Positions 29,004 through 41,214 of a DNA stretch of 64,000 nucleotides are shown piece after piece. Below the pieces are notes generated by a model. It searched no databases. It was given only the letters and a program-made list of their open reading frames with translations, and was not told the origin of the DNA. Positions within the stretch are counted from its first letter, which is position 1; every line of letters begins with the position of its first letter. Origin of the DNA: Planctomycetota bacterium (lineage in GTDB: Bacteria; Planctomycetota; Planctomycetia; Gemmatales; Gemmataceae); assembly GCA_003669555.1 (NCBI GenBank), contig QWOS01000038.1, positions 1 through 64,000 on the forward strand, read 5' to 3'. Position numbers and translations under genes: made by a program.

Positions 29004-30665
29004 ATGCCTTGTTTCCTTCGTTATGCTACGACTTGCCTAATGGTTTTTGCCCTGGTGGGTCGGGAAACCCGCGCTGGCCAGCCGGGTGAAACGATGGGTT
29101 GGCTGCCACCCGATGCGGCCGCCACTTTTCGTATTGATTTCAAAGGCTTGTGGCGCGGCCCCCTGATGGCAGGATTCCGGCAAACGATGCAACGCGGTGG
29201 TGGCGCCTACGCCCTGCTGCAACTGCAAATGAGTCCCAGGCTGGATGAGATCGACGAAATCACGGGCGGAATCTGGCTGGGCCAGGATGGTATGCCCCAA
29301 TATCTGATAGCGATATCCACAACCGGTGCCCTGAATGGAAAAAAAACAGCCCAGTTGCTGTTGGGCCAGGAAGTCCAGCCTCAGCCAGTCGCCAATGCTA
29401 CCCTGTGGGCTGGAGAAACCCTGGCCATGGCAGAGATTGCTGGCGGCGGCCTGGGTGGAGAAATGCTGTTGGGGGAACTGCCAGCAGTCCGGGAAGCGCT
29501 GGGGCGCAAGAAACGCCCCGTCAAACCGGGTAAACTTCTGGAAGGGCAACTGGCTATCCGGGTGGAAGCCGTTGGCCCCCTCGCAGCATTGGCTCAAGCG
29601 GTGCCAGATCCCTATAGCCCCGCGGCCAAAGCCCAGGCAATTCATCTGAATATGGCCACCGGGGAGACACGCCTAACGACATCGTTGCGGGTGACTTACG
29701 CCAGCGAAGACGAGGCCAGGGATGCCCTGAAAGCCATTGACCTGGCAAAAACGCTGGGCAAGGCGAGCCTGGAGCAGGGCCGGACCGAGTTGCTGCGGAC
29801 CATCAATCGGCGCCCACCTCCGCCTTTACTCGAGCATTTCGGCAGCCTGGCAGCCCTGGGTTATCTGAACCTGACTGCAAAGGAAGCCGATCCGGTGATC
29901 CTGCGCGACGGGGCTGAGCTGTCCTACACCCTGGCCGTTGACAATTCTCAAATTTCTTCCCAGGTTGTTCCCGTGGTGGCTCTGGGAGTCGGGGCGATGG
30001 TTCCCGCAGTGTTCACTGCAAGAGAGGCGGCCAGACAGACCTCAGCAAGCAACAACCTGAAGCAGATCGCCCTGGCCTTGCACAGCTACCACGATGCCAA
30101 TGGTTTTTTGCCTCCAGCCTATGTGGTCGACAAGGCTGGCAAACCTTTGTACTCATGGCGTGTGCTGATTCTGCCCTACATGGAAGAGAATGACATTTAC
30201 AAGCAATGGAAGATGGACGAGGCCTGGGATGGCCCCAACAACCGGAAATTGTCTGAATTGGTGGTAAAAGTTTACCAGTCTGATCCCGCCGCCCCACCCA
30301 GCAACAAGACCAATTACCGTGGTTTTGTCGGCGAAAAAGCTGGCTGGGCACCTGGGCCGAAAGGCTGGCTGAACCAGGGGCCCATCCAGGGCGCCAGGCG
30401 GATTCCAGACTCCTTCCCTGACGGGACCTCCAACACCTTCATTGTGGTGGAGGCCCGGGAGTCTGTGCCCTGGGCGGCACCCGACGCTTTCCCCTATGAT
30501 CCGGCCAAGCCTCTCCCCGATCTGGGTTTGGCAGGAAAACCGCTCTTTCTGGCAGCGATGATGGATGGCTCGGTGCGGTCGTTCAAACAAACCCTGCCTG
30601 AAAATATCCGGCGCCTTTACATTGAGCGAAATGACGGTTTGCCTATTCCGGAAAGCCGGGACTGA
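29004..30665 (+). CDS. DUF1559 domain protein with an N-terminal ectodomain
   Basis: AREAARQTSASNNLKQIALALHSYHDANGFLPPAYVVDKAGKPLYSWRVLILPYMEENDIYKQW; FPDGTSNTFIVVEA; AAMMDGSVRSF. ORF extends to 28905; start chosen at the signal-like MPCFLRYATTCLMVFAL. Confidence 0.88.
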   Translation: MPCFLRYATTCLMVFALVGRETRAGQPGETMGWLPPDAAATFRIDFKGLWRGPLMAGFRQTMQRGGGAYALLQLQMSPRLDEIDEITGGIWLGQDGMPQYLIAISTTGALNGKKTAQLLLGQEVQPQPVANATLWAGETLAMAEIAGGGLGGEMLLGELPAVREALGRKKRPVKPGKLLEGQLAIRVEAVGPLAALAQAVPDPYSPAAKAQAIHLNMATGETRLTTSLRVTYASEDEARDALKAIDLAKTLGKASLEQGRTELLRTINRRPPPPLLEHFGSLAALGYLNLTAKEADPVILRDGAELSYTLAVDNSQISSQVVPVVALGVGAMVPAVFTAREAARQTSASNNLKQIALALHSYHDANGFLPPAYVVDKAGKPLYSWRVLILPYMEENDIYKQWKMDEAWDGPNNRKLSELVVKVYQSDPAAPPSNKTNYRGFVGEKAGWAPGPKGWLNQGPIQGARRIPDSFPDGTSNTFIVVEARESVPWAAPDAFPYDPAKPLPDLGLAGKPLFLAAMMDGSVRSFKQTLPENIRRLYIERNDGLPIPESRD

Positions 30666-30728
30666 TTGTTTTCCGTTCCAAAACTATTCCCCTGCAAATA
30701 TCCCATGCGTTCTCCCAGGAGTTCATCC

Positions 30729-32438
<1,710 letters not shown>

Positions 32439-32748
32439 GGCAAGTCCGCGCAAAAATACTGCTGCCCGGGTTGGCCCTGCTTTGATGCGGCCTGTTTGTT
32501 CCGGGGCTGTGGCTTCGTAGCCAGTCCCCATGAAGCCATTGGGCTTGGTGTTACGTCACACGCTCAACCGAAGTGGGGGCTTGTCCACCCTGGGGTACGA
32601 TTGCCACCCGCTTCGGGCTGGCTGGTTGTCGTTGCGGTGCTGGGCCCCGGCAACTAAACTCCAGCGCTTGTGCTTTTGCGTGCGCCCAACGGGTAGGCAT
32701 CTCCATGGAACCTGGACCGCCTGGCCATATTCAAACCGGAAAAATCCA

Positions 32749-34872
32749 ATGAACCCCCTGAGTACTCGTTGGCCCAGGTTTGCCTCTGGTCTTTTTGCCA
32801 TATTGTTCCTGACCGTTTATGCCTTGGCCACTAACATCGCCGTGGCTGAGGCCCAGCCCCTGACTGTGAAGCCGCCCGGGATCTTTGCAGTTGACCACAA
32901 TCCTGCCCGGCCACAGCCCGCCACCCCCGTGCTGGTTACTGCCAGGCTTCAGACAGGTATGGTGGACATCAAATTGCGGCTGCAAGCTGTCGCGCCAGGG
33001 AAATATGTTCGCAAGACAGATCCCGAGTACGAGAAAGACTGGACCGAATTGCCCATGCGCGATGATGGCCAGGAGGGTGACGCCCAAGGCGCAGATGGCA
33101 TCTTCACGGTCCGGGTTCCTGCCTCGTACCAGCGGCACAGATGGCTGGTACGCTATCGGGTCGTTGCCACGGATCAGGTCGGCAAAACGGTACAGTCACC
33201 CCCTGCCGATAACACTTGCCCGAATTTCGCCTGGTGGTGCGATACCGGCCCGGCCGCATGGACGGGTTCGCGCGAACCCGGCAAGGTTCCTCCACTGACT
33301 TTCTCCACGGCCTTCCTCAATACCCTGCAGCCGCTCCACCTCCTGGCGCGTGGCGAAGATGTTGCCCGCAGCCAATGGGATGGCAACGCCCACAAGCAAA
33401 AACAGCAAGGCGCCCTGATCTATCGCGGCATCGTTTACGACCACATCGAATACAGCAACCGTGGCCAGGGTAGCGCCCACATATCCGGCAAGAACAAATG
33501 GGGCCTGAAGTTCAACACCGGTCATGATGTCCCCTTCGTCGACCATGACGGCGTGCCCTTCCCCGCCCGCTGCGGCAGTCTCAACCTCAATCCGGGCGGG
33601 TCGACGCCGTACCTGCCGGTATTGCGGGGCGTCACGGGGCTGGATGAGGTGCTTTCCATGCGGGCCTATCGCCTGGCAGGTGTCCCCAGCCCATCGGCTA
33701 CCTGGGTGCAGTGGCGAGTGGTCACCACCACTGACGAGGTCAACGGCAAGGATCAATTCCAGGGCGATCTCTGGGGTGTTTATGTGGCTGTTGGCGACAT
33801 GAAGCCGAAAATGCTGGCTGACAGCAAGCTGCCGGATGGCTTGACCGTGAGCATCCAGAGCGGGATCAAGCATACGCCGCACGGCATGACCGATGCCGAC
33901 AAGGTCTGGGAAAAGTTCATCACGGCGTTGCGGTCCAGCCCCAAAGAGGACTGGTTGCGGAAAAACCTCGATTTACCCGCCTATTACAGCTTTCATGCGA
34001 TGAACCGTTTGCTGGCCAATGTCGACCTGCGCCCTGATGGCAACCATGGTTACTACCGCCACCCCGATGGCCACTGGTCACCCATTCCCTGGGACAATGA
34101 CATGATGTTCGTGCCACGCCACCACCAGCCGGGCCACATCGACGCCATAACCTGCCTGAATCATCCTCGTTTTGCAATTGATTATCGCAACCGGGGTCGT
34201 GAAATCCTTAACCTGTTTGCCGCCACCGCCACGGCTCAGGGAGGCCAGGTCGGCCAATTGACGGGAGATCTGGCACAAGCACTCACACCCAGGGGACAGG
34301 CCGTTGATTGGCCCCGGCTGGATGAAGCCGTGTGGAATCAGCACCCACGGATGAACCAGAAGGGATCATACTTCGTCAATCCTGTCGGTGCGGATCATTT
34401 TGGCGGGCCTTGGAAACGAACCCTGGCCACCAACGACTTTGCCGGATTCCGCAAATACCTGGTCGATTTCTGCACCGATTCCCGCCCCATCAAAAACTAC
34501 GCCCCGAACGATGGCGACCCCCGCGGCTATGGTTGGGGATACCTCACTCATGAAACCAAAGACGACGCTATCCCTGCCACGGCAACCGTGGCCCTTTTGC
34601 CGGGCGCCCAACACCGTTTCAAGGCTTCTGGTTTTATTTCACCGGCAAAGCAACCGCCAGCGGCTCTGGAATGGCGGGTCGGGCGCATTGGCCAGCCGGG
34701 TTGGTTCGAGCTCGCAGACTACTGGCGTCAGGAAGTAGCCACAGGCGAAGAAATCCTCATTCCGCAAAACTTTTTTTCCAGGTCCGGACAGTATCGCGTC
34801 CGGGCCCGCTGGCGCGACCAAACGGGGCGCTGTGGTCATTGGAGTGCGCCAGTCTCCATCACCGTTCCGTAA
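32749..34872 (+). CDS. CotH-like kinase family protein, secreted
   Basis: GALIYRGIVYDHIEYSNRGQGSAHISGKNKWGLKFNTGHDV; ANVDLRPDGNHGYYRHPDGHWSPIPWDNDMMF. Start at MNPLSTRW with a hydrophobic leader. Confidence 0.82.
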   Translation: MNPLSTRWPRFASGLFAILFLTVYALATNIAVAEAQPLTVKPPGIFAVDHNPARPQPATPVLVTARLQTGMVDIKLRLQAVAPGKYVRKTDPEYEKDWTELPMRDDGQEGDAQGADGIFTVRVPASYQRHRWLVRYRVVATDQVGKTVQSPPADNTCPNFAWWCDTGPAAWTGSREPGKVPPLTFSTAFLNTLQPLHLLARGEDVARSQWDGNAHKQKQQGALIYRGIVYDHIEYSNRGQGSAHISGKNKWGLKFNTGHDVPFVDHDGVPFPARCGSLNLNPGGSTPYLPVLRGVTGLDEVLSMRAYRLAGVPSPSATWVQWRVVTTTDEVNGKDQFQGDLWGVYVAVGDMKPKMLADSKLPDGLTVSIQSGIKHTPHGMTDADKVWEKFITALRSSPKEDWLRKNLDLPAYYSFHAMNRLLANVDLRPDGNHGYYRHPDGHWSPIPWDNDMMFVPRHHQPGHIDAITCLNHPRFAIDYRNRGREILNLFAATATAQGGQVGQLTGDLAQALTPRGQAVDWPRLDEAVWNQHPRMNQKGSYFVNPVGADHFGGPWKRTLATNDFAGFRKYLVDFCTDSRPIKNYAPNDGDPRGYGWGYLTHETKDDAIPATATVALLPGAQHRFKASGFISPAKQPPAALEWRVGRIGQPGWFELADYWRQEVATGEEILIPQNFFSRSGQYRVRARWRDQTGRCGHWSAPVSITVP

Positions 34873-34884
34873 TGGCCCGAGCGA

Positions 34885-35067
34885 TTGCCTGTCAGCCGCG
34901 ACCGCCTGGACCCCGACGAAGACACGGCATCCTGTTGTCGTGTTTATCACAACATTCGGCCCCTCCTGGGCAGGCCTGAAACCCCATCGGCAGAACTCCA
35001 GGCCCGATCGCTGCACGACTTGCAAGAACTGGCCAGCCAACTAGAAAGCAAACTGCGAAACCGCTAA
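34885..35067 (+). CDS. Possible small hypothetical protein
   Basis: TTG-start 60-codon ORF, protein-like C-terminus (AELQARSLHDLQELASQLESKLRNR), just downstream of the CotH-like gene. Confidence 0.3.
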   Translation: MPVSRDRLDPDEDTASCCRVYHNIRPLLGRPETPSAELQARSLHDLQELASQLESKLRNR

Positions 35068-35209
35068 GGCAGTGGGAGGGCATCTCAACCCAGGCCGGCA
35101 CAACCCGGCGCGCTCCTCCCACACAGGTGTCTACCCAGGTAGCCTGGTATTGCGCCCACCACCCCGTCTCACGAAAAAATCCAAAAACCATACAAATATA
35201 GCAATACAA

Positions 35210-36043
35210 CTATATCAAAGAAGGTTGTAGGGGCAGAAGCAGCCGAAAACCGCAGTTGGCGTGGCGGACAGGCGCGTCCCAGTAGCGAGTGCCAGCCCGG
35301 CAGTTTCTGGCGAAGTCGCTCCAGGAACCCCCACGCAGGACGCGGTCCTTGCCTTGAAGACTGCCTTGGGGATCTTTAATTGCGCCATGAGGGTAGTCAC
35401 CATACCAATCCTGGGACCATTCCCAGACATTGCCGTGCATGTCATGCAGACCTCAGGCGTTGGCTGGGTAACTACCTACCGGGCTGGTTTTTTTCAGATA
35501 GGGGCCTTTCTCGGTAGTGCCATAGGGGAAGTTGCCATCGCAATTGGCCTGCGTGCCCTTCATTTCATGCCCGAAATGAAAAGGCGTGCTGGTTCCGGCC
35601 CGACTGCAATATTCCCACTCGGCCTCCGTCGGCAGCCGATACTTGCGACCCACCGCTTTCTCTGCTGGCAGATCGGACAACTTCTGACAGAACTCCAAAG
35701 CATCTTCGTAGCTCACTGTCTCCACTGGCAGCATGGCACCCTTGAAATAGCTCGGGTTCTTCCCCATCACCTGCTCGTACTGCCCCTGGGTCACTTCATG
35801 GACACCCAGCCGGAAGCCTTGCGTCAGCGTCACCTCGTGCCGGGTTTCATTCGGATCTCGTTCCTTCTCGGTCTCAGGGGTACCCATCAAAAACTTCCCT
35901 GCAGGGATACTGGCGAACTCCATGCCGATGCTGTTTTTTAGCTTGCCGGGCTTTTCAGACGGGGCCTGACTCCACGCAGGATGCGATAACCCCACCAGCA
36001 CCAGACTAAACAGAACAAAAAATCCGACGGCTTTGCGACCCAT
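35210..36043 (-). pseudogene. Formylglycine-generating-enzyme/SUMF1-like protein interrupted by an in-frame TGA
   Basis: Single frame: KLKNSIGMEFASIPAGKFLMGTPETEKERDPNETRHEVTLTQGFRLGVHEVTQGQYEQVMG...SYPANA-TGA-GLHDMHGNVWEWSQDWYGDY...RVLRGGSWSDFARNCRAGTRYW...CGFRLL. TGA at 35455-35453 where the family normally has Trp. Confidence 0.88.
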
Positions 36044-36336
36044 CGTCAAGGCTCCTGCCGTTTTAAAACAAATAAGCTTCTTGTTGCGATTGGCTATGCT
36101 ACTACATGTGAAACCGCTGCATGAAGCAAAACAATACAAAATACCGGGCCTTTGGAGAGCCAGAAACAGGCGACCTTGGCCCACCCACGAAACCTTTCAC
36201 CGGATCACCAATTCTGCAAACCAAACCCTTTTCCATATCCGGAAAAGTATGGTATCCTGTCGGCTTGAGGTGACCATCACCTTCCACAGGCCCCTTGGCT
36301 TAGCCTCTCGACATTTTTCCCGGGAGTATCCTGTCA

Positions 36337-36786
36337 ATGTGCCGAATTGCAACCCTGGCAGGCTTTTTTCTGGTCATGCTCCTGTTGGTTGCGGGTTGCG
36401 GTGATGGTAGAAAGACTGTCAACATCATGGTGCTGAAAGACAGCGTTCCGCTGCCGGGTGTGGAGCTGGTTTTCTTCGCTGATGAAGCCCAGTTTGCCAG
36501 TGGCTTCACAGATGCTGATGGCATGACCACCATCCTCGCTCTGCCGGGAGAATACAAGGTCACCGCCTCACGGCGAGGAAAACTCAGTGAGACTATTATT
36601 GATCCCAAAGACGCACCCAAAATGATGATGGCGGCTTCCAAAGAGCCTAAAGACAAAGCAGCGGCTCCCAAGAAGGCGAAAATTGAGGGACTGGCCGAGG
36701 AGTATGGCAAGCTGGATATGACCCCATTGTCTTTGATGGTCCCCGCCACCAGTAATCCTGTGGAATTGTCTGTGAAAGGCCCGTGA
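36337..36786 (+). CDS. Putative lipoprotein, carboxypeptidase-regulatory-like
   Basis: Lipobox-like leader MCRIATLAGFFLVMLLLVAGCG; KDSVPLPGVELVFFADEAQFASGFTDADGMTTILALPGEYKVT. Confidence 0.8.
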   Translation: MCRIATLAGFFLVMLLLVAGCGDGRKTVNIMVLKDSVPLPGVELVFFADEAQFASGFTDADGMTTILALPGEYKVTASRRGKLSETIIDPKDAPKMMMAASKEPKDKAAAPKKAKIEGLAEEYGKLDMTPLSLMVPATSNPVELSVKGP

Positions 36787-36947
36787 TCGTTTGAGAATCT
36801 GCTTGCGCCTGTTGCTTTTTCTACTCTGCCAGGCGCCGCCCGCTCCAAGGCCTGTGGCTCCCTAATCCTGAGACTTCTGGCCAGGCAAAACCTCATAGCT
36901 CAGGGCGATACTCTGGACCCGGCCGTTGGGGTTGGTATCCTGACTGC

Positions 36948-37643
36948 ATGGCAAGCATAAATGAGGTGTCGATGGGCGTTTTGGGGTTGCCGGTTGTTCC
37001 GGGCGAGGAACACCTCAATGGGGCCATCGCCGGGGCGGTGGCCGGGTTGAGGGACACCGGTCGGTTATTCCATGGCTTCAAGTGGAGCCTGGGCACCAGT
37101 AGCAACTACAGCGTCGTGCTGCAACGCGATCCTATGCGAATCCTGCTCACTGCCAGCGGCAACGACAAGCGTCTGCTGAACGACCGGGACTTTGTGGTGG
37201 TTGACGCCCAAGGCAAATCCCTGGTTGCTGACGGCCACGGCAAACCCTCCGCCGAGACTGGCCTGCACCTGCTGCTGGCCGAACTGCCCGAGACCGGCTC
37301 GGTACTGCACACTCACTCGGTCTGGGGCACCTTGCTGACCGATCGGTTTGGCGAAGTGGGCTTCACTCTGGAGCAATTCGAGATGCTCAAGGGGCTGGAG
37401 GGGATCACCACCCACGACATCCACAAGCAGGTGGAGGTGTTTGCCAACGATCAGGATATCGCCCGTCTGGCGACCCGGGTGCGCCAGCGCCTGGGGGCAC
37501 CCACCAAGCCGCTGACCCATGGCTTCCTGATTGAACGGCATGGACTATACACCTGGGGTAAAGATCTCCATGCGGCGCGGCGTCATATCGAAATTTTCGA
37601 GTTCCTGTTCGAGGTTCTGGGGCGAAAACTGCAAAGTGGCTGA
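36948..37643 (+). CDS. mtnB: Methylthioribulose-1-phosphate dehydratase
   Basis: Class II aldolase-like: ETGLHLLLAELPETGSVLHTHSVWGTLLTDRFG, GITTHDIHKQVEVFANDQDI, HGFLIERHGLYTWGKDLHAARRHIEIFEFLFEV; next to mtnD and mtnC. Confidence 0.93.
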   Translation: MASINEVSMGVLGLPVVPGEEHLNGAIAGAVAGLRDTGRLFHGFKWSLGTSSNYSVVLQRDPMRILLTASGNDKRLLNDRDFVVVDAQGKSLVADGHGKPSAETGLHLLLAELPETGSVLHTHSVWGTLLTDRFGEVGFTLEQFEMLKGLEGITTHDIHKQVEVFANDQDIARLATRVRQRLGAPTKPLTHGFLIERHGLYTWGKDLHAARRHIEIFEFLFEVLGRKLQSG

Positions 37644-37673
37644 CCCAGTCGGCAAGCACACGGAGAACAAAAC

Positions 37674-38252
37674 ATGGCCTGCATCCTGATTCCCGACGAA
37701 AACCGCACCATCACCGACAACGCCGCCATCAGTGCCTTTCTCAAGCCACATGGCATCTGGCACGAACGCTGGGAGCTGGCGGAGCGCGTCTGCCCCACCG
37801 CACCGGCGGACGAGATCCTGCTCGCCTACAAGCCTGAAATCGACCGGCTTAGCGCGGAAGGGGGGTATGTCACCGCTGATGTCATGCAGGTGAGCCCGGC
37901 CACGCCGAACCTCGATGCGATGATGGAGAAGTTCAAGAGCGAACACACGCACACCGAGGACGAGGTGCGCTTTATCCTGCAGGGAACTGGCCTTTTTCAC
38001 ATCCATCCAGATCAGGGTCCGGTGTTTGCCATCCAGGTTGAGGCAGGCGATCTCATCAATGTGCCCAAGGGGATCCCCCACTGGTTCAACCTGTGCGCCG
38101 ACAAAACCATCCGTGCCATCCGGCTCTTCCAGAACCCCGCCGGCTGGACCCCGCAGTATGTGGATCAGCCGGTCAATGGCCGCTACCTGCCCCTCTGCTT
38201 TGGCCCAGCCTTTGTCGAAGGACAGGGCATTGAAAACAAGCTGGTGGTCTGA
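37674..38252 (+). CDS. mtnD: Acireductone dioxygenase
   Basis: KSEHTHTEDEVRFILQGTGLFHIHPD, HWFNLCADKTIRAIRLFQNPAGW. Confidence 0.94.
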   Translation: MACILIPDENRTITDNAAISAFLKPHGIWHERWELAERVCPTAPADEILLAYKPEIDRLSAEGGYVTADVMQVSPATPNLDAMMEKFKSEHTHTEDEVRFILQGTGLFHIHPDQGPVFAIQVEAGDLINVPKGIPHWFNLCADKTIRAIRLFQNPAGWTPQYVDQPVNGRYLPLCFGPAFVEGQGIENKLVV

Positions 38253-38963
38253 ATGCACCTTGAAGTCCGCCTGGCCCTGCTGGATATCGAAGGGACTGTC
38301 TCGCCGCTGGCCTTTGTCCGCGACAGCATGTTCCCTTATGCGGCCGCTCGGTATAGCCATTATCTGAGCACACACTGGCAAGACCCGGCATGCGTGGGCG
38401 CGGTGGCTCTGCTGCGGACCGATGCAGCGGCGGAGAACCCGCCCTTGCATGCAGACGACATTGTCACAGCCATAGCCTGTTGCCAAAAGCTCGCCGCCAA
38501 CGACCGCAAGGCAACTGGCCTGAAAGCGATCCAGGGCCTGATCTGGGATGAGGGGTTCGCCTCGGGTGACCTCAAGCCCCCACTCTTTGACGATGTGGAG
38601 CCAGCCTTGGCCACCTGGAAGAAAGCTGGCGCCCGCCTGGCGATCTACTCCAGTGGCAGTGCCCACGCCCAGCAACAGTTTTTCCGGCATACCACCGCTG
38701 GTGACCTGTCTGGCTGCATCGAGGCGTATTTTGACACCACTATCGGCCCCAAGCGTGAATCGACCAGCTATGCGGCCATTGCCAACCGCCTGCAACTGTC
38801 CGCAGAAAAAATCGCCTTCTTCTCGGATCTGGTGGTTGAACTTGACGCGGCCAGGCAGGCGGGCATGGTGGCGGTGTTGGTCCAACGGCCTGGTAACACC
38901 CCACAACCCCCCTGGGACGGACCGGTCCTGACAAGCCTGGCCAGCCTGACTTTGACCCCCTGA
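38253..38963 (+). CDS. mtnC: Enolase-phosphatase E1
   Basis: LALLDIEGTVSPLAFVRDSMFPYA, LAIYSSGSAHAQQQFFRHTTAGDLSGCIEAYFDTTIGPKRESTSYAAIA; abuts mtnD. Confidence 0.93.
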   Translation: MHLEVRLALLDIEGTVSPLAFVRDSMFPYAAARYSHYLSTHWQDPACVGAVALLRTDAAAENPPLHADDIVTAIACCQKLAANDRKATGLKAIQGLIWDEGFASGDLKPPLFDDVEPALATWKKAGARLAIYSSGSAHAQQQFFRHTTAGDLSGCIEAYFDTTIGPKRESTSYAAIANRLQLSAEKIAFFSDLVVELDAARQAGMVAVLVQRPGNTPQPPWDGPVLTSLASLTLTP

Positions 38964-39054
38964 CTGAAAATCCAGGCCCCTAAAGCCACGCCAGCCGCTA
39001 CGATTGACTGATAAGAATTGACTGGCCCCCAGTGTTATCGGGAAAATTTTGCAT

Positions 39055-39381
39055 ATGCCCCAGAACCTGACCGTGCAGGAATTCGAGAAAAAACGACAGG
39101 CGGGCGAACCCATGTTCCTCCTCGATGTCCGCACCCCTGAAGAGCACGCTATCGCTGCGCTGCCCCATAGCCTACTGGTACCGCTCAGCGACCTGACTAG
39201 CCATATCGACAGCATTCAGCCGCCCGCCGATGCCGACCTGGTGATCTACTGCCACCATGGCGTGCGAAGCTGGCATGCCGCTCTATATCTCGAGCAGGCT
39301 GGATTTGAGCGTGTACACTCCCTGGGGGGTGGCATCGATGCCTATAGCCAAGCCATCAATCCCGCTATTCCCCGTTATTGA
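39055..39381 (+). CDS. Rhodanese-like domain protein
   Basis: MFLLDVRTPEEHAIAALPHSLLVPLSDL...DLVIYCHHGVRSWHAALYLEQAGFERVHSLGGGIDAYS. Confidence 0.92.
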   Translation: MPQNLTVQEFEKKRQAGEPMFLLDVRTPEEHAIAALPHSLLVPLSDLTSHIDSIQPPADADLVIYCHHGVRSWHAALYLEQAGFERVHSLGGGIDAYSQAINPAIPRY

Positions 39382-39908
39382 CCCGGCGACTGAAACTGAT
39401 GCCTGATACACCCCCGATTCCTGTTCCAGACACCGCAAATGGTTTGTCGCATTTCGACGCTAGCGGGGCCACCCGTATGGTCGATGTGGGTGCCAAAGAG
39501 GTAACAGATCGCACCGCCCGCGCTTCGGGCCTGGTGCGGTTGGCACCTGCCACCCTGGAAAAAATCCTCAACCGCGACTTCATCAAGGGAGATGTGCTGG
39601 AAGTAGCCCGTTTGGCGGGTATCCAGGCGGCCAAAAAAACCTGGGAGCTGATTCCTCTTTGCCATTTACTCCCACTCGACGGAGTAAGGCTTGAATTCAC
39701 CCCCCAGGCCCCTGACACCCTGGAAATTGTTGCCGAGGTGCGGTGCCACGGGAAGACCGGGGTGGAAATGGAAGCCATGGTGGCGGTTAGTGTGGCTGCC
39801 CTGACTATATATGACATGGTCAAGGGAATTGATCGGGTTATGGTCATCGAACGAATACGGTTGGATGAAAAGAGCGGAGGCCGAACCGGTGCTTTCCAGC
39901 GAACCTGA
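39378..39908 (+). CDS. moaC: Cyclic pyranopterin monophosphate synthase
   Basis: LSHFDASGATRMVDVGAKEVTDRTARASG, GDVLEVARLAGIQAAKKTWELIPLCHLLPLDGV, TGVEMEAMVAVSVAALTIYDMVKGIDR. Confidence 0.95.
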   Translation: MTRRLKLMPDTPPIPVPDTANGLSHFDASGATRMVDVGAKEVTDRTARASGLVRLAPATLEKILNRDFIKGDVLEVARLAGIQAAKKTWELIPLCHLLPLDGVRLEFTPQAPDTLEIVAEVRCHGKTGVEMEAMVAVSVAALTIYDMVKGIDRVMVIERIRLDEKSGGRTGAFQRT

Positions 39909-39965
39909 CCGCAAACCTGCGCGCCCGGTTGGCGGTACCGTCCAGGCGTCGCCTCATGGAGAAAC

Positions 39966-41000
39966 ATGGTTAGCCACATGCTTCTACCGGCTTTGCACAC
40001 TCCCCGCCCCCAAACGGGGGCGCGCGCAGCCATGGCATTAGCCGCCCAGGATCTGAAATCCCTGGTAGCCGTTGACCTTGATCAGGTCGAGCAGGCCATT
40101 GCCACTGTCCTGGGCCGCCGCCCTCCGCAGCTGTCCGGCATCATTGACCATGTCAGCGAATACCGGGGCAAGCGATTTCGCCCCCTGCTGGCCCTGCTCA
40201 CCGCCCGCCTGCTGGGTTGCGAATCCCCTGGCAGGCTGGATTTGGCCGTAGCCATGGAACTGATGCATACCGCCTCTCTGGTGCATGACGATATCCTCGA
40301 CAACGCTGACACACGACGACACATTCCCACCATCCATAGCCGTTGGGGCAGCCAGTCGGCAGTGTTACTGGGCGACTACCTCTTCAGCCATGCTTTTGTC
40401 CTGGCGGCCCAGGTGGGCGATACCCGGGTCACGCTGGAAGTGGCTGAAACCGCCCGCAAAGTGTGCGAAGGCGAACTGAAGCAAAATCTTGAGGTGGGCA
40501 ACTGGCTCCTCTCCGAAACAGCCTACCTGGAGATTATCGAAGGCAAAACGGCTGAACTCATGGCAGCCTCGTGCCGCCTCATGGCCGTGCATGCACGCGC
40601 CGGCGAAACGGTCTGTCACGCCCTCGACACCTATGGCAGATCCCTGGGAATGGCCTTCCAGATGGCGGATGACTTGCTGGATCTCGAAGGCGACGAAGAG
40701 ACCACCGGCAAGTCTCTGGGTACCGACCTTCAGCAAGGCAAGGTCACCCTACCCATCATCCACGCCCTGGCCACTACGGATACGCCCACCCGTGGTCATC
40801 TCCTCGCATTGCTGGCCGGGTCGGCAAAACGCGCAGTCCTTCGGCCTATCCTCGACGCCAGTGGTTCGCTTGACCATACGCGCCATCGTGCCGAAGATTT
40901 TGTGGGTCAGGCCCGGCGGGCCCTACAAATCCTGCCCTCCACACCCTTCCGCCAAGCGCTACAAGACGCAGCCGATCGGGCCTTGCACCGGGCCTGCTAA
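39966..41000 (+). CDS. Polyprenyl diphosphate synthase
   Basis: GKRFRPLLALLTARLLG, ELMHTASLVHDDILDNADTRR (first Asp-rich motif), FQMADDLLDLEGDEETTGKSLGTDLQQGKVTLPII (second Asp-rich motif). Confidence 0.94.
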   Translation: MVSHMLLPALHTPRPQTGARAAMALAAQDLKSLVAVDLDQVEQAIATVLGRRPPQLSGIIDHVSEYRGKRFRPLLALLTARLLGCESPGRLDLAVAMELMHTASLVHDDILDNADTRRHIPTIHSRWGSQSAVLLGDYLFSHAFVLAAQVGDTRVTLEVAETARKVCEGELKQNLEVGNWLLSETAYLEIIEGKTAELMAASCRLMAVHARAGETVCHALDTYGRSLGMAFQMADDLLDLEGDEETTGKSLGTDLQQGKVTLPIIHALATTDTPTRGHLLALLAGSAKRAVLRPILDASGSLDHTRHRAEDFVGQARRALQILPSTPFRQALQDAADRALHRAC

Positions 41001-41214
41001 AACGCCCCAGACAACCCATGCACCCAAAAGCCCTGTTTCGTTGCCATTGACACCTCTGCCTGGCCAAGGCATGCTTCTCCGCGAACTCGTCCCTTGGGTT
41101 GGGGGCTACGCTGCGCGATGGCAGCCGTATTATGGTTATGGCTGAAACCGGCTGGCTTCATGGCTTGTCCATAAGGTCGTTGGGGCTTTTTCTTTTTTCA
41201 GGGATGGTAGCGGT

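Noticed and set aside
37545-39215. 556-aa minus-strand ORF
   Set aside because: Antisense to mtnD, mtnC and the rhodanese gene, all of which have clear family motifs.
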